This document shows, in pieces, positions 10,348 to 20,736 of a DNA stretch of 64,000 nt (the stretch's first letter is position 1; the number at the start of each line of letters is the position of its first letter). The DNA is from Sordariomycetes sp. S80-01Y. Taxonomy: Eukaryota > Ascomycota > Sordariomycetes. The DNA is taken from positions 682,001 to 746,000 of the forward strand of contig JAXQJY010000030.1 of assembly GCA_037042185.1 (NCBI GenBank), in the 5' to 3' direction. Both the position numbers and the translations under genes were made by a program. The notes under the pieces were generated by a model. That model did no database searches and was not told the DNA's origin. It saw only the letters and a program-made list of their open reading frames with translations.

Positions 10348-11353
10348 AGGTCTTCTGCAAAGTTTCCCTGGGTCGAGATGCGTTAAAGATGAGGGAAAGG
10401 GAGAGGTGGTGGTTAGAGGGAGGATGGCATAGTGTGGCTGTAGCTGTTGTTGGTGATGACGAGATGTGGCGTCGAGCTGTCCCGGTACCTATTGGGCACC
10501 GTCACCGTCACAGCGCCCGACGCGAAGTCTGCAAACCGTGGCGCAGCAACCAGACGCGTTGGACTTGACCTCGGCACTAGACACGAACAAAATCATAAAC
10601 AAACGTTGAAAAGTCGACTGGCTGAGCTTTGGTGAAGGTTAGGAAAAGGCCCAGGTCTGAGGATGTTTGGGATACTTGCGTCAGGCTGGGACCATTGGCT
10701 GGGATGCCACGGGAATAATGTACCTAATCGCGGTGCTGGTTAATGCGCCATCATTATGCGGTGGGTTTTGGTAGGGATGCGCTGTCGTCGTCCGGCAGCT
10801 GTCATCCTACCTTACCTTATGCACGCTAAGGGTCCAGTTATGCAAGCGTGGAGGAATGTGCAGGGCAACTTGGGTCGCTGAGCTTGCACGCTAGGGCTCA
10901 AACAGTCAGCCCACATCACATCCCTTGCCTATGTGCTCTGACTACCTTACCTGATGAAGAGACAAGCGTGTTACCATGTGTACGCATAGGACGGGTAAAG
11001 TGCTGCAGAACCATCTTGCGCAGACTGCTCCCACCTTAGCGGGGCTCGCATATGCATCTGCATGCAAAGCGCATCTTGCATCACCGCGTGACCATTTCCA
11101 GCATCCCACATCCCCACGCGATGATCGCTTTTGCTCGTCATAGCAAGCCAGGACTGACCAGATAGTGTAAGTCGAAATCGTATCAATTCATTCATCAATG
11201 CTCAGACAATCATATATCCGGTTTACTCCTGTGCCCAAAAGTCCCATGCCCAGCCATGTCTGTGGCTCGTCCGTAATGCAACCTCCTCTAAGCAAACCCT
11301 CAATTCCAATCCGTGAACTCCTACCATTACATTGCTTCTAATCGTCGTAATCG
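10348..11353. other. intergenic between TBC gene start and CDC11 end
   Basis: About 1 kb, holding the TBC gene's upstream region and the CDC11 3' region. TACCTTACC and TACCTAAT motifs appear near 10720, 10808 and 10943. No coding sequence is supported. Confidence 0.5.
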
Positions 11354-14300
11354 TCATGCAAAGCTATCCTCCGCGTTCCACCGACTACTGCGAAGAGAAT
11401 CGGCCTGGAACTTCTTCTCAAGACCTAGGTTGGGTTGCTGATCAACCTTGGCTTGCCGGCGAGCCTCCTTCCCCCCTTCGTCTCCGTTGGGCAGGAGACC
11501 CTCACCGATGAGAGCCTCCAACATGGCGTCCTTGGCCAACACGTCCTTCCTCTTGACGGCCAGACCGTCCAAAATTCGCAATCGTTTGCAACTAGCAACG
11601 AAGACAATCTGATGCAATCGCCGCCTCTGCTTCGTCGTTTCGTCCAATCTCTTTGAGTAAGTCTCGTCTCTCTCAGCGTCTGCCTCGGGCAGCACGAATG
11701 GATCGGCCACCCCATCTTCCCTCTGAGAGACCAGCGCCTGCAATGGAGCATAAAACCCGAGCGTAACTGGGTTATCCCGGAGATCAAGCTCTGTGAGATG
11801 TGGGAAATCCGTCAGGAGCTCCGTCACCGAGGTCGAGTCGCCGAGTCTGTTGCCAGCAGCAAGCAGCTTCTTGAGCCGCGGGATATATCGGAGAGGCGAT
11901 AGGTTTGCGATGGCGTTGAAGTTGACATTCAGGACACGAAGGTTAGGCATCAGCTGGCCTAGGTCCTCCGGCAACGCTTGCAAGCCGCAATTGGCCAGCT
12001 CCAGCAGCTGCAAGTTGAGGAAATCAACTCGGGGCTCGAACGTACCGAGGTAGTTGCCCGACAAAAACAACTTGCGGACCTCGTATGCCTCTGACAAGAA
12101 GTCTAGGTTGAGTTGGGTATCACCGCGCTGTTCCCTCAAGGACAGACTGTCCAATCTTCGAGCACGGCTGAAGCCGCGCAGCTCGACAAAGTAGTTGCGA
12201 TCAGCGTGTAGCGAGTGCAACCCGGGCAAATTGCTGATATCAAGGGCATGCAGCCTGTTGTCGCTGAGATCGAGCAGTCGAAGTCCTTTGACGGCGTTCT
12301 CGACACTGAACGTTTCCAGCTGGTTGCGGGAGAGCCTGAGGCGTGACAACTCGGGTGCTAGGTCAAGATTGCGAACAGACTTGATCTGGTTGCCAGCAAC
12401 GTCGAGGTCAGTCAACCGTGGCAGATTCAATGCGGCGAAGTCCAGGTACTCGATCTGATTGCCTCGAGCCCTCAATGTTAGCAGGCCATCGTGGCAATCC
12501 AGCCCTTCCAAGCTAGTCAACTGGTTGTTGTCTGCTTTGATGCTCCTGAGATGGACTAGGTTCTTTAAAGCTGACAAACTCTTGATCTCATTCGCGGAGA
12601 CATCCACGTACTGTAGGTTCATCAGGTGATCCCAGGACGTCAGCTCAGTAAGCAAATTGTTCGACGCCTTGAGGTGGCGCACCCCCATTGGAACGCCATC
12701 CAAATGGCCGAGGGCATTCTTTGACGCATCCAATGTGACAATCTTGTTGCAGAATTCGTCCAGCATATGCAGACTGCTCAATCGCTTCTCCGATAGATCA
12801 AGTTCGACCAGGTCCTCCCAATATGGCTCATATGGCTCAACCTCGCTAAGCTTGTCGACAAGCTCCCGTATTGTCATGGACATGACCTTTCTAGAGCCGT
12901 CGCCTGTCTCCATGCGTCGGTGGCCCATCACGTAGCTGACTTCGAAACCGAAAGACTCTTCCGACTTGTTGACCGTGAACTCGGACAGTGGGCTGAGTGA
13001 GAGCTTGCCAACGTTCTGTCCGATCAGAACATTCTCGTCTCCGCGAAGAGAAAGAGCGCCAGCACCAGGAGTACGCTGGAGCATGAAACTGAGGCTGCTC
13101 GCTCGTCGGCTGTTGGGTGTTTTGTGGCTCACCACGCTGTGATCGCCGATGGCACTAAGTTGTGTGTCGTGATGAGGCAGCTCCACGGTGCTGTCCTCGT
13201 CCTGTTCATCGATGCGTGACACGGGTCTCGGGAAGAACTCTTGACGTGAATTCCCACGCCCATGGCCATTTTTCTTGAGGGCTGACTTGCCAGCTGTTGC
13301 TGTTCGCGAAGGGGAAGCCGGTGCCAGAGGCTTGTCAAGCTCTGGTGACGGTTCATCATCCTCCAGGCTGTCAATATCGCTCGGCAGCACGTCCTGGATG
13401 AACGAAGCAACTGGAGACGAGAAGGAAATGGTAATGTTGCGACGCTTTGCCTGCGCTACTGGGTCCTTGTCATTGTGGGTGACTGGCGGAAGGTCAGGCT
13501 CCTCAGATCCGTCGGCATCGCTGCCAAGTTCGCTGTCTTGCAACTTCTCGATCTCATCCCTCGCAGGTGAGGTCATTGCACGGATGGCTGAGCCATTCGG
13601 CGACAGGGTGACAAACCCCCTTCTCGGATGCCTGGCAGCAGAAGGGCTTGCGGGTTGCTCTTTCTGTTCGGGAGAGAACTTGGCGTTCTCCTTCTTAGCT
13701 GCTGTAAGCCTGAGGTTCTGCATCTCCTTGGTCAGATCAACAGAGAGATCCGGAATACTAGCAAACGGGTCGTCTTCGCTGTCAGACGGCAGGTAGCTGT
13801 TGGAGGGTATCCTTTCGTCTTTATTTTTGACCCATATATTGTTGTTCTTGTCCAGTTGCATGCTGCCAACACGCTCTGGGATAAGGTGAGAGACGCTGTC
13901 GGGCATGATAACTCTTTTCGAGTCAGATCCTCTAGACGACCCAGTGGGATATGATCGGGCCGTCGAGCTGTGAGAAGGGAAGTCGCGCGACGGGCTCTCG
14001 GGCGGTCCGTTCGAAAGTGGGTTTGTGGTGATACGGACGTTTGGAATATCGCTGATCATCTCTCCCTCGTCGGCAGCGAAAGGACCACCAAGGCTTCCTC
14101 GCCCTTGGTCGAATTCCTCTTGAGAAGCTTCCTCAGCTGCACGGATGGCACTTCTTGCTAGACCCAGTGAGCGCATTGACGACGAGATTACGTCGCCCAC
14201 CTCACTAGACTCCTGGTATTTCCTGAGACGATCGAGAAGCTCGGGGTCTTCCTGCTGATGTGGAACGCGGGACAGTGCCGGCCTGCCTTCCCGGCTTGGA

Positions 14301-16753
14301 GGTCGAGATAAGGGCTCGTTGGTAGATTCGGAGCCTAAGCCATCTGAGTATTGCGGGCTGGGTTGTTCGCTTGCCACACGTGATTCATCAACACTGTCTA
14401 AGCCCGTTGGTCGAACCTGGTTGCGAATCATGGCCATGATGTGCGCAGCCTGGTCAACAAAGTCTTGAGTTCGAATCGACGGTTTTCTCTCCACCTCTAC
14501 GGGGAGACCATCAGAGTATGCTGAATCATCGCCTCCATCGCGTAAAGGCGACCTTCTTGCCGCGGTGCGACGGTGGTCTTCGAGCTGCTCACGATATTGC
14601 TGCAGCTTTTCACTCGGCGTCCGAGGACGAAGGACTGCTCTTTGCGCCAGAATATTCGGACTAGCCAGCTCGAAGCCGCTAGGTTGCCTACTTTGCGGCC
14701 TGGAAAGAGATTGGACTTGTTGAGCAGCAAGGGCGACACCAGCCAGGCTTTCGCGCCCAAACGCGATATCGGAGCGATGGAGAGTCCTCCTTCGCTTCGG
14801 TGTTGGGTCCTTCGAAGGCGATGTCCTTGGTCGCTTGCCCTCCGATCCACTATCACGTTTTGGTGTGCTGATCCCGGCGGGTGATGTGAACGCTGGACCG
14901 TAAGACTTGCGCAAAGAGTGTGAGCTAGAGACAGTGCGCGTATGCTTGTGAGTTGAGGACGAGAGCGTCTTATCACGTTTGCGGCGCCCTATAGCCACCG
15001 GCTCCACCTCCGGAGAGCCTTCGCGGTCTAGCCAATCGTTACCAGGAGGTCGCAAGTACGGAATAGGCGGTCTGTTCTCCTTGCCATGAGAAGACGGCAG
15101 CCCCCTGTCTGTTTCGTATGAGAGATTGGCATTGAACTGGTAGCCTTCGAACTCAGCGCTGCCAAACTCGCTCGGGCTACGCGAAAAGTCTTGAGACTTG
15201 GGCCTCGAGACTTGCCGGTGTCGCAGAGGACTGCCGGGAAACATGGCCTTGTGTCCATCTGCAGTTCCATCGAGGTAGTCCTCCCCAGACTGCCGAGATG
15301 TGTTCCCGGATGTGCCTTCCTCGAACTGACTGATCCGGCGCAAGAGCGTTTGATTTGTGAATGTGTCGTACGGTCCAAACAGCTTGAGTGGGCTTCCTCC
15401 CGACAGTTCATCTCGTATTTGTCGCTTTTCCGGACTGGGAAAAGGGGCTCGAGGCAGAGAGGGACTGGGTGGCTCCTCCATGTTTCGGTATGTGTTCGCC
15501 ATACCTGTTGTCACGGATGGGAATTGCTTGGGAGTGCTTGCCTGTAGGGATTCCTCCGGCAACATCTCGGAGGAGTCAACGTTGAAACTTGGTGGGCTCA
15601 AGGCGCGATGACGGAACGAGCCATCAGCGGATCGCCCGCCACGACGGAAGTTGATGTACCCTCCATTGCACGCGTACTCCTCGCTTGGCTCCATGTTACG
15701 GGAGACATCGTGCTCTTCTGGAATGGGACTGGGAAGCACGCCATCTGTGTTCCACATTACCTGGTTTTGCCGGAGCATCTCCAGCTTCTGCTTCAATTTG
15801 TCTGCTGGAAGCTCGAGAGGGGCGAAGTCCACTTTGCCGGACTCGTCGCTGTGCTTGCCGATAATTATAGGACTGAAATCCTCGTTGCGGGTATCACTCT
15901 GCCCACTGGTCTTCCTGGTCTGGTCGACCGCCGCGGACACGGCTGACAAACAGCTCTCGTCACGATAGATCTCGACGTCTCCAGGACGACTGGAAGCTTG
16001 GCGCTGGGCTGGAATATTTGAAGGCGTATCCATGATGGACGTATCTTCGACATTGAGTCGGAAGCCGACATCCCGATCGAACCTTCGCGGACTTGGACTA
16101 GGCGTCACATCGTTGTGATACGCGGGATCATCGTCTTCATCTTCCAGCTGGTCGACCTCTGCGGCAAGCTCAATGCTAGGTCTTCTCTGCCCAAATACTG
16201 GCGGACTCGAAGGCATAGAAGATGGCAAATGTGGTTCCTGTTCGTCGGCTACCCAGTCTTCCTCTGGAGCAGGTGCAGGTGGTTGGAACATGCCAGTTAA
16301 GCCTTCGGCAGCCGAGTGAAACAAGTCGCGCTGCTCTCCGTATTGCATGTCTCCCTGCAGAAGCCGTCGTTTCCATTCTGGCGTGTCTGCTTGATCCTCC
16401 ACTAGTTGCGACTTGTGCATTGTGTTGTGAACCACCGATCCCTCTGTCTCCCCCGATACTGTCCTGCTAAGCGCGTCTTCGTGTTTGACCTCTTGCGACA
16501 ACCTGGACGGAAGGCGGTTCATCGACATATTGATATCGTTGGCACTGCGCTCGCTGAGTACACTCGGATCGTTGCTGGGTGGCAAAGATGATCTGCCAGG
16601 CGTCCTACGCGGTATTCGACTGAGCATGCTGAGCTGCTTGGGTTTCGGGGAAGCTTCATCCGACTTTGTTAGAGGAAGCTGAGGATCTGAGTTGTCGGAA
16701 GCGGGCTGTGAGACCCAATCCTCAGATAGTGAGTCTAACCACGCGTGATCCAT
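11354..16753 (-). CDS. cdc11: SIN scaffold protein Cdc11/Nud1 with leucine-rich repeats
   Basis: A single exon of 1799 residues. The N-terminus MDHAWLDSLSEDWVSQP is what I expect of filamentous-fungal Cdc11 orthologues. The first ~1300 residues are Ser/Pro-rich and disordered. A C-terminal block at about 1320-1670 contains at least ten leucine-rich repeats (for example LVELDLSEKRLSSLHMLDEF, LRSIKADNNQLTSLEGLD, LRLLDLSDNRLHALDISNLP). In fission yeast Cdc11, with Sid4, anchors the septation initiation network at the spindle pole body; Nud1 does so for the mitotic exit network, and Aspergillus SNAD is the orthologue. These roles are family knowledge. The gene diverges from the uncharacterised gene at 17566. 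The LRR order and length fit the family and no interruption is seen. Confidence 0.9.
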   Translation of the reverse strand: MDHAWLDSLSEDWVSQPASDNSDPQLPLTKSDEASPKPKQLSMLSRIPRRTPGRSSLPPSNDPSVLSERSANDINMSMNRLPSRLSQEVKHEDALSRTVSGETEGSVVHNTMHKSQLVEDQADTPEWKRRLLQGDMQYGEQRDLFHSAAEGLTGMFQPPAPAPEEDWVADEQEPHLPSSMPSSPPVFGQRRPSIELAAEVDQLEDEDDDPAYHNDVTPSPSPRRFDRDVGFRLNVEDTSIMDTPSNIPAQRQASSRPGDVEIYRDESCLSAVSAAVDQTRKTSGQSDTRNEDFSPIIIGKHSDESGKVDFAPLELPADKLKQKLEMLRQNQVMWNTDGVLPSPIPEEHDVSRNMEPSEEYACNGGYINFRRGGRSADGSFRHRALSPPSFNVDSSEMLPEESLQASTPKQFPSVTTGMANTYRNMEEPPSPSLPRAPFPSPEKRQIRDELSGGSPLKLFGPYDTFTNQTLLRRISQFEEGTSGNTSRQSGEDYLDGTADGHKAMFPGSPLRHRQVSRPKSQDFSRSPSEFGSAEFEGYQFNANLSYETDRGLPSSHGKENRPPIPYLRPPGNDWLDREGSPEVEPVAIGRRKRDKTLSSSTHKHTRTVSSSHSLRKSYGPAFTSPAGISTPKRDSGSEGKRPRTSPSKDPTPKRRRTLHRSDIAFGRESLAGVALAAQQVQSLSRPQSRQPSGFELASPNILAQRAVLRPRTPSEKLQQYREQLEDHRRTAARRSPLRDGGDDSAYSDGLPVEVERKPSIRTQDFVDQAAHIMAMIRNQVRPTGLDSVDESRVASEQPSPQYSDGLGSESTNEPLSRPPSREGRPALSRVPHQQEDPELLDRLRKYQESSEVGDVISSSMRSLGLARSAIRAAEEASQEEFDQGRGSLGGPFAADEGEMISDIPNVRITTNPLSNGPPESPSRDFPSHSSTARSYPTGSSRGSDSKRVIMPDSVSHLIPERVGSMQLDKNNNIWVKNKDERIPSNSYLPSDSEDDPFASIPDLSVDLTKEMQNLRLTAAKKENAKFSPEQKEQPASPSAARHPRRGFVTLSPNGSAIRAMTSPARDEIEKLQDSELGSDADGSEEPDLPPVTHNDKDPVAQAKRRNITISFSSPVASFIQDVLPSDIDSLEDDEPSPELDKPLAPASPSRTATAGKSALKKNGHGRGNSRQEFFPRPVSRIDEQDEDSTVELPHHDTQLSAIGDHSVVSHKTPNSRRASSLSFMLQRTPGAGALSLRGDENVLIGQNVGKLSLSPLSEFTVNKSEESFGFEVSYVMGHRRMETGDGSRKVMSMTIRELVDKLSEVEPYEPYWEDLVELDLSEKRLSSLHMLDEFCNKIVTLDASKNALGHLDGVPMGVRHLKASNNLLTELTSWDHLMNLQYVDVSANEIKSLSALKNLVHLRSIKADNNQLTSLEGLDCHDGLLTLRARGNQIEYLDFAALNLPRLTDLDVAGNQIKSVRNLDLAPELSRLRLSRNQLETFSVENAVKGLRLLDLSDNRLHALDISNLPGLHSLHADRNYFVELRGFSRARRLDSLSLREQRGDTQLNLDFLSEAYEVRKLFLSGNYLGTFEPRVDFLNLQLLELANCGLQALPEDLGQLMPNLRVLNVNFNAIANLSPLRYIPRLKKLLAAGNRLGDSTSVTELLTDFPHLTELDLRDNPVTLGFYAPLQALVSQREDGVADPFVLPEADAERDETYSKRLDETTKQRRRLHQIVFVASCKRLRILDGLAVKRKDVLAKDAMLEALIGEGLLPNGDEGGKEARRQAKVDQQPNLGLEKKFQADSLRSSRWNAEDSFA

Positions 16754-17565
16754 GACTGAAATTGGGTGTAAGGCGTGGGAAAACCGTCAATGTCTAGATC
16801 TTGGCCATTGAAGTCATATGTTGGTGGTGGGGTCGGCGACGGTTTGTTTTGACGGTGTGTTTGGCAAATGCTGGATGAGGAAGTGAAACAAACGCAAAAG
16901 AGTAATGTAAAAAGACCGCTGTTGGATCGCCGAACGGAGAATTTCGTATGAATTGTTCACAGAATCGAACCTCAAGAACATGCAACAAGTGCAAAGGCCT
17001 TCGAGACGCGCTTGATCCTGCGACGAGGTGCACATCAGTTGAGGAAAACATTGCAGGGGTCATGATTGGGCGCGTTTGTCGTTGTCTGGCCAACGGCTGT
17101 CTATCCTAGACCACGTGACTCTTCACACGTCCTCTGAGGGACAGCTGCGAGATTGTGAGCCCGTAAAATATGAAGAAGAAAAGGTAACGGGTAACTATGG
17201 CGAGCTTTCACATCTCTGACAGGATTCGATGGCGTCCTCACGACGTTCTCTGGACATCTGATTCTGTTGGTGGGTTGGTGATGTACGGAGTACAGTGCGT
17301 ACCTTGGCGGGATGACCTCGGACCGACACCCGGGTGCTTTACGCGTGAGCACATGAAAGCGCGTCAGAGCGCGTCGCGAAACCCTCCACTTCGCGGATTA
17401 CTCTCCAGCCACCTTGAATCAACCCCAGCGAGAACTCTCTGGCGAGACACTTGACAAATGCACCTCGATCCTTTGGTAGCTGAACCTCGACACTATCTTC
17501 CCTCATCAACTTCTTCAAATACCATGCTCAAGTAGGCGCACGCATATATTTTCGCCGTATCCGCC
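16754..17565. promoter_or_regulatory. divergent upstream region with MCB/SCB-like motifs
   Basis: An 812-base region shared by CDC11 and the gene at 17566. It contains ACGCGT (17341-17346) and CGCGAAA (17375-17381) close together, resembling the MCB and SCB/E2F-type sites of G1/S genes, and CACGTGAC near 17114. Function is inferred from motif only. Confidence 0.4.
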
Positions 17566-20500
17566 ATGTCCTTCAGGTTGGCACCCTCACACGAGGAGGC
17601 GGTCTACAGCGAGGCTCTCTGTCAACCCGAAGACACCTTCTATTACGGCTCAGACGACGAGTACTACGAAAGTCCCGATCAACGAAGGGAGCGCTACGAA
17701 GCTGCGGCTCAACGATTCCTTGCCGGGGAGCAACGCTCGATATTATCAAGCACTCTCCGAGGACCGTTCGAACGCAATCAAGGATGGCTGAACCCCTGGA
17801 GATCACGGAAAATGGTCAGCCGCTCCGAAATCCCGCCTCACTCGACGACAGGAGCGATAAAGCGCCGATCGCAGCGCGATGTGCCAGCCAATACCCAGGA
17901 CAGCTTCGAAAGCCACCTTCCCAGCCCCGAAAGCCTTAAGAAGGTGGAAATAGAGCCACACCCATTCCTTGAGGATGCGGATGTTGATCGGGTTCAGAAA
18001 TGGCAACGAACGGTGAAGCACTCGGAAGACGATGATGAGTTGGCAAGCACTCCTTCACACCGCCACGGCTCCTCGACCCAGCGAAAGCGCCGAGCTAGGG
18101 GCTCAGACTGGCTGAGGCAGCCCTCAAACAAGAAGCGAAGAATGGAGGGCCTGGATGCAGGATCTGTTGGGACCCCAACTCGCCGATCGCGAAAGGAAAT
18201 TGGATCACAACCATCCCCTCAACCAACATCGTCCTTTAAAGCGTCTTTTCGGAGCAGTCAGCTATACCACGATGATGAAAGCGACAATGACGAATTGTCG
18301 GGCGCTGTTGAACTCGCCCAAGCTTCAGATTTCTATCTTGCTAGCAGCCATAGGCGGTCAGCGTGCGCCAAGCACTCCTCGCCGAAACGAGCAATGAGAC
18401 AAATGCATGGCTCTGATCCGACTGAATCCGCGGACGAACTATCACAGGAGACCACCAAGGATGCTCAAGCTGCGGCAACACTATCATCGCCGGTATCGAA
18501 CAAGGACATACCGAGGGCTTGTCCGCCGAATACATCAAAATCACTTTCGACGACCGCAAAGGCTTCCGCAAAGGCTTCCGCAAAGGCTTCCGCAGGGCCT
18601 CTCCCGATAAACACAGGATCGCCAATTAAGAAACGCAATACCAATAGGAAAAAGAAGCTTGCAGCGTCGAGACCAGTGACGGCTGCCCCTCCGGTCCACA
18701 AGCTTCGGACTCCGCGTATGAGGAAAAGCCGGATGAAACACAAAATCGAAGCTCTCAGGGCGCCACTACCTCGGTTGGAGAAGAGACCAGTTGCAAATGC
18801 TGGGAAAACAAGCGAGGGACTCATTGTGGCGAACGCCGCACCGGACGTAGAGCGAGCGTCAACGCCAACGCGAGGAGGTCAAGAAGACACCCTGAAGGCC
18901 GATACTTCTCTTTCCAGAACTTGCGAGAGCCTACACCTGCACGACGAACCAGCGAGGTCTTCGTCTCCATTGAGTGACATCTCTTCCTCTTATGGATCTG
19001 TGAGCTGGCAGGGGCTGTCGTCTCCAGCGAGTGCTGAACCTGGAGCTACAACGTGCGCCACGCCTACCCCGTTGTTTGAATTAACGGGTACCGAGCAAGA
19101 GCGAGCCGTGGGGAAAACTGGCGAGAACAATCGTGTCCTACGAGCTCCCAAGCGTATTTTCGGATACGACGAAGCAGACACTTCTGAATCGGAACGCGAA
19201 GATGACGAGGAATCAGATACGTTTTCGCAGCTCTCACAATTGGAGACGAGAGATGTGTGTCTAAGATCATCGAGTGTGATGAGAATGGACGAACTACCTC
19301 CGTTTGAGAAAGCGCGTCTTGATGCAGAGCTTGATTCAGAGATCGAAGATGAATTTCTCTCGACACAAGAAGACCTAGTAACCGACAACGATGCTTCAGG
19401 CTACGAGACCGCAAGTTCAGGGAACAGCGAAAGTTGCCAGGCTACACCTTCCGTTGGTGTGGCTACTCATGTGATGGAAGACGCTCAACATGTAACCACG
19501 ATTGAGGACACTACGGCCGAGGCCACATACTACTCTGATGTTGGAACATGGACCAAGGAGGCCTTGGAAGAGCGGGAATCACTCGTCGGCTTCTGCGGAT
19601 TCTCTGAGGGTGCGACGGGTATTGCAGAGCAAAATACTACAGGGACATCGCCCACAACTATTGTCAGGTCAGCTGATGGTTCCAAGACAGTGCCGCTGTC
19701 TGGCATACGAGAATCTGATGAGACCGACCCTGTATCTCATGGAGGGGCTACTTCTTCTCCGTCATCCGCAAACACCGATACCACGGACATGGGCTCGCCT
19801 ACTGCCGAGACGGGTACCAACATTAGAGGAGAGACGGTCGACGACGAGATCGCTTTGAAAACGCCCATTGAAGCACAGACGATGTTGACCGGCGGTGACA
19901 CGGACGAAGCAGTCAATGGCAGCGCTGGTGGTAGGGACCCTGCGGCGATCCAGGATGTGGCGCTTCCCCAGTCATCGTTCGACTCTGTTGTGTTGTCTCA
20001 AGCCTTAGAATCCTTGCCTATGGCTGATTATGCATTGGTGTCACCACGACCTTCAACTCCTGAGCATGCGTTTCGACCTTTTGCGGCTTTCATCTCACCA
20101 TCTCCCGAGCACAAAGCACGACAACGCCAGAGAGCGAAGACGCGAGACTCATTGCGTCGCATCTCGAGCATGGAAAGTGGCTCAACACCATCCATCTTGA
20201 AGCACCCTTGGACCCAGTCGAAGCCAACGAAGAGGGTCTCATGGGCAACTTTGCCATCGGAGGAAGAGCCCTCCGAGTTCATGGGTGCATTAGAGCGGGC
20301 AGGCAAGGAGCGCCCAACTTCTCCACCACCAGATGCGCCGGTCGAAGACTTGCCCACTTCCTCTGAAGCCGAATTCTCGACTCACTTCAACGCCATGGCA
20401 AGGCGTACCGGGAGATCTACTACTCAAAGAGCTTCCCCTACATGTCCTGACTCAAGCCAGGGGAACCAAGACGCCTCCGCCCCTCCCGCCACGCTGGTTG

Positions 20501-20736
20501 TCGGTGAATCGAGAGAGGGTCCAAGCTCAGAGGCAGGTTCTCCCAAGAAATCTTTTTTTGGCGCGTTTGACTGCGAGAATCAGGCACCTGCTTCGAAGGA
20601 AGACGATTTGGATGACGTGTTCGATGAAATGTCCGCTATGTTGAAGCCATATGATTTGGATGCTGAACTCGAGGAGGCGAGAGAAGGAACCAGTGGCCTT
20701 GACTTCATGGAGGGCATCAGTTTTGGTGGCTGGTGA
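17566..20736 (+). CDS. uncharacterised acidic, Ser-rich fungal protein with RVxF-like motif
   Basis: A single exon of 1056 residues, largely disordered and rich in Ser, Glu and Asp. The most ordered-looking part is the N-terminus (EDTFYYGSDDEYYESPDQRRERYEAAAQRFL, then LRGPFERNQGWLNPW), which resembles a fungal family often labelled after protamine P1, although nothing here is protamine-like. Several basic clusters (QRKRRARGS, NKKRRME, KKRNTNRKKK) look like nuclear localisation signals. KRVSW at residues 889-893 fits the RVxF docking motif for protein phosphatase 1, inside a conserved-looking ILKHPW...SWATLPSEEE context. The C-terminus (LDFMEGISFGGW) is short and hydrophobic. A small tandem repeat encodes AKAS units. 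Function unknown; a nuclear PP1-binding protein is a guess. Confidence 0.8.
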   Translation: MSFRLAPSHEEAVYSEALCQPEDTFYYGSDDEYYESPDQRRERYEAAAQRFLAGEQRSILSSTLRGPFERNQGWLNPWRSRKMVSRSEIPPHSTTGAIKRRSQRDVPANTQDSFESHLPSPESLKKVEIEPHPFLEDADVDRVQKWQRTVKHSEDDDELASTPSHRHGSSTQRKRRARGSDWLRQPSNKKRRMEGLDAGSVGTPTRRSRKEIGSQPSPQPTSSFKASFRSSQLYHDDESDNDELSGAVELAQASDFYLASSHRRSACAKHSSPKRAMRQMHGSDPTESADELSQETTKDAQAAATLSSPVSNKDIPRACPPNTSKSLSTTAKASAKASAKASAGPLPINTGSPIKKRNTNRKKKLAASRPVTAAPPVHKLRTPRMRKSRMKHKIEALRAPLPRLEKRPVANAGKTSEGLIVANAAPDVERASTPTRGGQEDTLKADTSLSRTCESLHLHDEPARSSSPLSDISSSYGSVSWQGLSSPASAEPGATTCATPTPLFELTGTEQERAVGKTGENNRVLRAPKRIFGYDEADTSESEREDDEESDTFSQLSQLETRDVCLRSSSVMRMDELPPFEKARLDAELDSEIEDEFLSTQEDLVTDNDASGYETASSGNSESCQATPSVGVATHVMEDAQHVTTIEDTTAEATYYSDVGTWTKEALEERESLVGFCGFSEGATGIAEQNTTGTSPTTIVRSADGSKTVPLSGIRESDETDPVSHGGATSSPSSANTDTTDMGSPTAETGTNIRGETVDDEIALKTPIEAQTMLTGGDTDEAVNGSAGGRDPAAIQDVALPQSSFDSVVLSQALESLPMADYALVSPRPSTPEHAFRPFAAFISPSPEHKARQRQRAKTRDSLRRISSMESGSTPSILKHPWTQSKPTKRVSWATLPSEEEPSEFMGALERAGKERPTSPPPDAPVEDLPTSSEAEFSTHFNAMARRTGRSTTQRASPTCPDSSQGNQDASAPPATLVVGESREGPSSEAGSPKKSFFGAFDCENQAPASKEDDLDDVFDEMSAMLKPYDLDAELEEAREGTSGLDFMEGISFGGW
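18554..18594 (+). repeat. 12-base in-frame minisatellite, three exact copies plus part
   Basis: CCGCAAAGGCTT is repeated exactly three times, then CCGCA. The unit length is a multiple of three, so copy-number change adds or removes AKAS without breaking the host gene. Confidence 0.9.
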
